From positions 2,234,769 to 2,298,768 of the forward strand of contig OZ025213.1 of the NCBI GenBank assembly GCA_964019055.1: a stretch of 64,000 nucleotides of DNA, in the 5' to 3' direction. Each line of letters opens with the position of its first letter. Position 1 is the stretch's first letter. The notes below the pieces were generated by a model that was not told the origin of the DNA, made no database searches, and worked only from the letters and a program-made list of their open reading frames with translations. Of the stretch, positions 61,101 to 64,000 are shown piece by piece. The stretch comes from Anthopleura xanthogrammica (taxonomy: Eukaryota > Cnidaria > Anthozoa > Actiniaria > Actiniidae). The position numbers and the translations under genes were made by a program.

Positions 61101-63635
61101 AAAGAGTACACCATCAAGTAGTGATAAGCCTACGAGAAGTAAACCTACAGCAACAAAAAGAACTGCAACAAAGGTATGTATACAATAATAAATTCTTGAT
61201 TCAAATGTTGAAGGTTTGATGTATAAATAACATTATTCAGTAATATCAAAAGTTCAGCATTTGAACCATGTTTGACTGTTATACATGTATATTGCACAAA
61301 ATAATTCTCTTTTTAATACCAAATATTACAACAAATATCAAATTATTTTTTAATACTGTTACAATACTGTTACTGTAGGGTTGTTTTTTTTGTTCTCAAG
61401 GATTGATGATTTCGGGGAAAAAACCCTGAATGCAATAGGGAATAAGCTTTTTTCCCCTCAAGATAAGATTAATTTTACTAAATTAAAAAAAGAAAGATCT
61501 AGAAATATATTCAGGGTTTATTTATTACTAATTTCACATCATTAAAATTGTCATCTGGTGGGGTATACTGTAATGATGTCATTTACATTCATGAACAAAT
61601 TTGCATAATACTAAGGGATTTTCCTGATAAAAAAAACCGGTCAGTTCATAAGGTGGTAGCAAAACTTCAGCTTGTCAGCTTTATCCCTTGTAATCAATTC
61701 ATAGTTGTCAGGCACGAGCCACTAATATTGCTAGAAATATGTGCTAACCATAATTATTTAATAAGCTGATTGCCTATACTGATGCATATACATCAAGGTG
61801 CTCTTTGGGGCATCAGATAATCTTTTTTATAACTTTTGTTGACATTGAATTTCTTTGGATAATATGTTTTATGATTTGAAAAACATACATTACTAGATAA
61901 ATGATTTACTAATCTGAATATTGATAGACTCGGATGAAAATCTAAAATCATATATAATATAGCATGTCTATAGCATACAGTGTAGATTCGTCGATGAATC
62001 ATGAAATTTGCTCTGATATCGATGAAGTATAGTCTATGCTGTTTCCTGTGTTAATGAATGTTAAAGAAGACAAAGAAATATGCTTTTTTCTGCTACCAGC
62101 TTTATTGGCTTTCAAATGAATATTTAATAATTATTTAGATTTCATTTCACCATTCATTTCACATACATCATACCATAAAAGGCAAAGTATTTATCTAGGG
62201 AACAAATATTTATGTCCTTAAGAAAAGAAGCTGTATAGTGGCTGTTGTGTAGGGATATTAATATATCTGTGATATTAATATGCATGCTCATTATCTGTGC
62301 AGAATCATTTTACTTTCTGAAGATTTGAAGGTGTTCCTTTCACACAATGTTATTTGACTTCAGTATTTATCTGTTGCGTATAAGGCTTCGCATTCTCAAA
62401 ATAATAGCATTTAAAGCTTTAAAGCATACTCAAGATGTTTAGTCTTCCAAGAGCATAAAGAGCTCTCCAGAATTAATTTATTTGGTTTTCATAAATGACC
62501 ATTTTTTTTTTTTTTTCTCCTTTGGTCAAAATATACCCTTTTTCAGTTTTAGTATATACACAGTCCTTGGTTTATTGCCAGCATTTGAGTGTATGTTCCA
62601 ATATAATCTCATCTTTCTACTTAGATTTAAGACAAAAAAATGAAAGCAAACTAGATTATGCATGACATCAAAAGATGTAAAGATTCAGTATGGATTATAA
62701 GCCAACATCCTTTTTCCCTTTTCTTTTTGAAAATTTCACATTCCAAAAATTAAGCATATTTTCAACCTTGACTATACATAATAACACCAGGTTTTTGGAC
62801 AAAAGAGTTCAAGAGCTCCTTGTTACTGTTGAAGTTATTTAGTATTTTTATTCTCATTGTCAATGACGATTACTGTTACATTTTGTTCTCTCCACTGACC
62901 CCTTCCCTTTTGAAGAATTCAAGAAGCCATATTAAAGTTTAAACTGTCATTTGCTTCTTCAACTGGAAACTATCTTTCTTCCCTCAAACCTGATTCATAT
63001 TATCACTATTAATATTTTTTTTCAGTTTTCCTACCAATAGCTTAAGTATGAAATATTATGAATCTTACTCTCTCTTTTGTTCATTTTATGAATCGTGAGT
63101 GAATTTTACTACCATATTAAACAACTATTTTGAGTTATACAGCATGGATTATTTTTTATTGACTGCCTTGTTGAAAAGCTTAACACCTAAGTGTTACTGA
63201 GTAAAAATGGAATTTGAATTTCAAAGACAATAACAGCTAGTTAACTTGATTAACAACATAGCTTACTCAAAGAAGAACTAGAATTTTTTTACATATATAT
63301 TTCTTCTTTTCTTGTTTTTTTAGTTATTTCAATTAAGAGAAGGAATTCTTATTGATATTTTGCTTAGAGATATGAATTATTTATAGTGGTTCCATGCCAC
63401 ATGCAGCACAGGCAAATAATTGATATTCCTGGTGACATCTTTATGAATATGCAAATTTCACTTTAAAAAAACACACAAGAGAAACGTATTTTTAGAATGG
63501 AAGTTTTATCTCCTTTATTTGTCTGGCATGAAAGAACCAAAGTGTACTGTTTGTGAGATAAATGAACCAGTGATTTGTTGTGCAACTTGTGAAGCACTCT
63601 ACTGTGAAAAATGCAGGGAAACCTTTCATGTTAAG
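58131..63635 (+). CDS. 5' part of an unidentified B-box zinc-finger protein (runs off the window)
   Basis: Exons 58131-58155, 58318-58436, 61069-61173 and about 63480-63635 join in frame. The first three encode a short basic, Ser/Thr/Lys-rich disordered N-terminus (MSQFRVQKVTKVKG..., then SKSTEAKSTPSSSDKPTRSK). The fourth encodes CTVC-x8-CATC-x4-CEKC-x4-H, the spacing of a B-box zinc finger, and ends at a GTAAAC donor, so the gene continues beyond 64000. The start of exon 4 is uncertain: phase 0 fits an AAG acceptor at 63479, and also one at 63503 just before TTTTATCTCC. Spacing and a non-RING N-terminus argue against a classic TRIM; ZBBX-like proteins are one possibility. Partner and function cannot be stated. 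Confidence 0.55.
58437..61068. other. intron 2 of the B-box gene
   Basis: 2.6 kb, AT-rich, no exon recognised. A 74-codon frame at 59291-59515 begins ATGGCGAGC but shows no domain and lies within the intron. Confidence 0.4.
61174..63479. other. intron 3 of the B-box gene
   Basis: 2.3 kb, AT-rich, nothing recognised on either strand. An unrecognised small exon here would change the phase argument for exon 4. Confidence 0.35.
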
Positions 63636-64000
63636 GTAAACTTTACTGTATATTTTAATTTTATATTAGTAGTATAAACATGGGTTCAAACTGTCGTTTT
63701 CTTCCTCACCTTGAAGTCATGCCTTGCCAAAATACTATTCAAAACCTCAGTTAACTCCAAGCTATATATAAATAAAAATGTTATCAATGTAACATAGTAT
63801 TGTGACATTATATAAGTTATCTTCTGTTATCTTCTTCTGTATATAATATGCTTTGTAACAGTGAATGAAAGTTTTGAATCTTGATGGATGGACCTTAGTA
63901 AATTTACTATCTAAACAAAAAAACCGATTATGTGTACTCATAAACATCTATGTCAGTTTGTAAAGATTGAGTTTTTCTGTTTATAAAATGAATGAAGACA

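Overview
This is a eukaryotic, almost certainly animal, window: AT-rich DNA with long multi-exon genes, GT-AG introns and many short non-autonomous mobile elements. Four gene models can be rebuilt exon by exon with splice phases that join correctly, and a fifth runs off the right edge. The gene set (one AF4/FMR2 gene, RBX1, NSUN7, and an intron-rich AtuA-domain gene absent from vertebrates as far as I know) plus the repeats suggests a non-bilaterian or early-branching metazoan. A cnidarian (coral or anemone type) is my best guess; this is inference and no single sequence proves it.

Layout. (1) Positions 279-7480, minus strand: a complete 19-exon gene for a 618-residue AtuA/DUF1446 protein with a likely mitochondrial presequence. 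(2) Positions 7716-9424, plus strand: a complete six-exon RBX1 (113 aa), head-to-head with the AtuA gene across 235 bp. (3) 9.5-18.2 kb: intergenic DNA with a tRNA-derived SINE, a foldback element, a poly-G-flanked element, and a ~390 bp TTTC microsatellite. (4) Positions 18257-41739, plus strand: a 21-exon AF4/FMR2 (AFF) gene, 1229 aa, the scaffold of the super elongation complex; its introns hold foldback and hAT-like elements and a 200-N assembly gap. (5) Positions 46187-52289, plus strand: an eight-exon NSUN7 (669 aa) behind a promoter with three CRE (TGACGTCA) sites. (6) 52.3-58.1 kb: intergenic DNA with a ~100 bp satellite-like array and an ETS/YY1 promoter-like patch. (7) From 58131 to the end, plus strand: the 5' part of an unidentified gene whose fourth exon encodes a B-box-type zinc finger.

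The genes do not form one pathway. RBX1 (cullin-RING E3 core), AFF (transcription elongation) and NSUN7 (RNA methyltransferase family) are general regulators; the AtuA protein is metabolic. The observations most worth follow-up are the animal AtuA gene sharing a promoter with RBX1, the AFF protein keeping all four known super-elongation-complex assembly motifs, an NSUN7 that lacks both the SAM-binding motif and the catalytic cysteine, and several uncatalogued short repeat families, including an oddly permuted inverted repeat at 28.7-28.9 kb.
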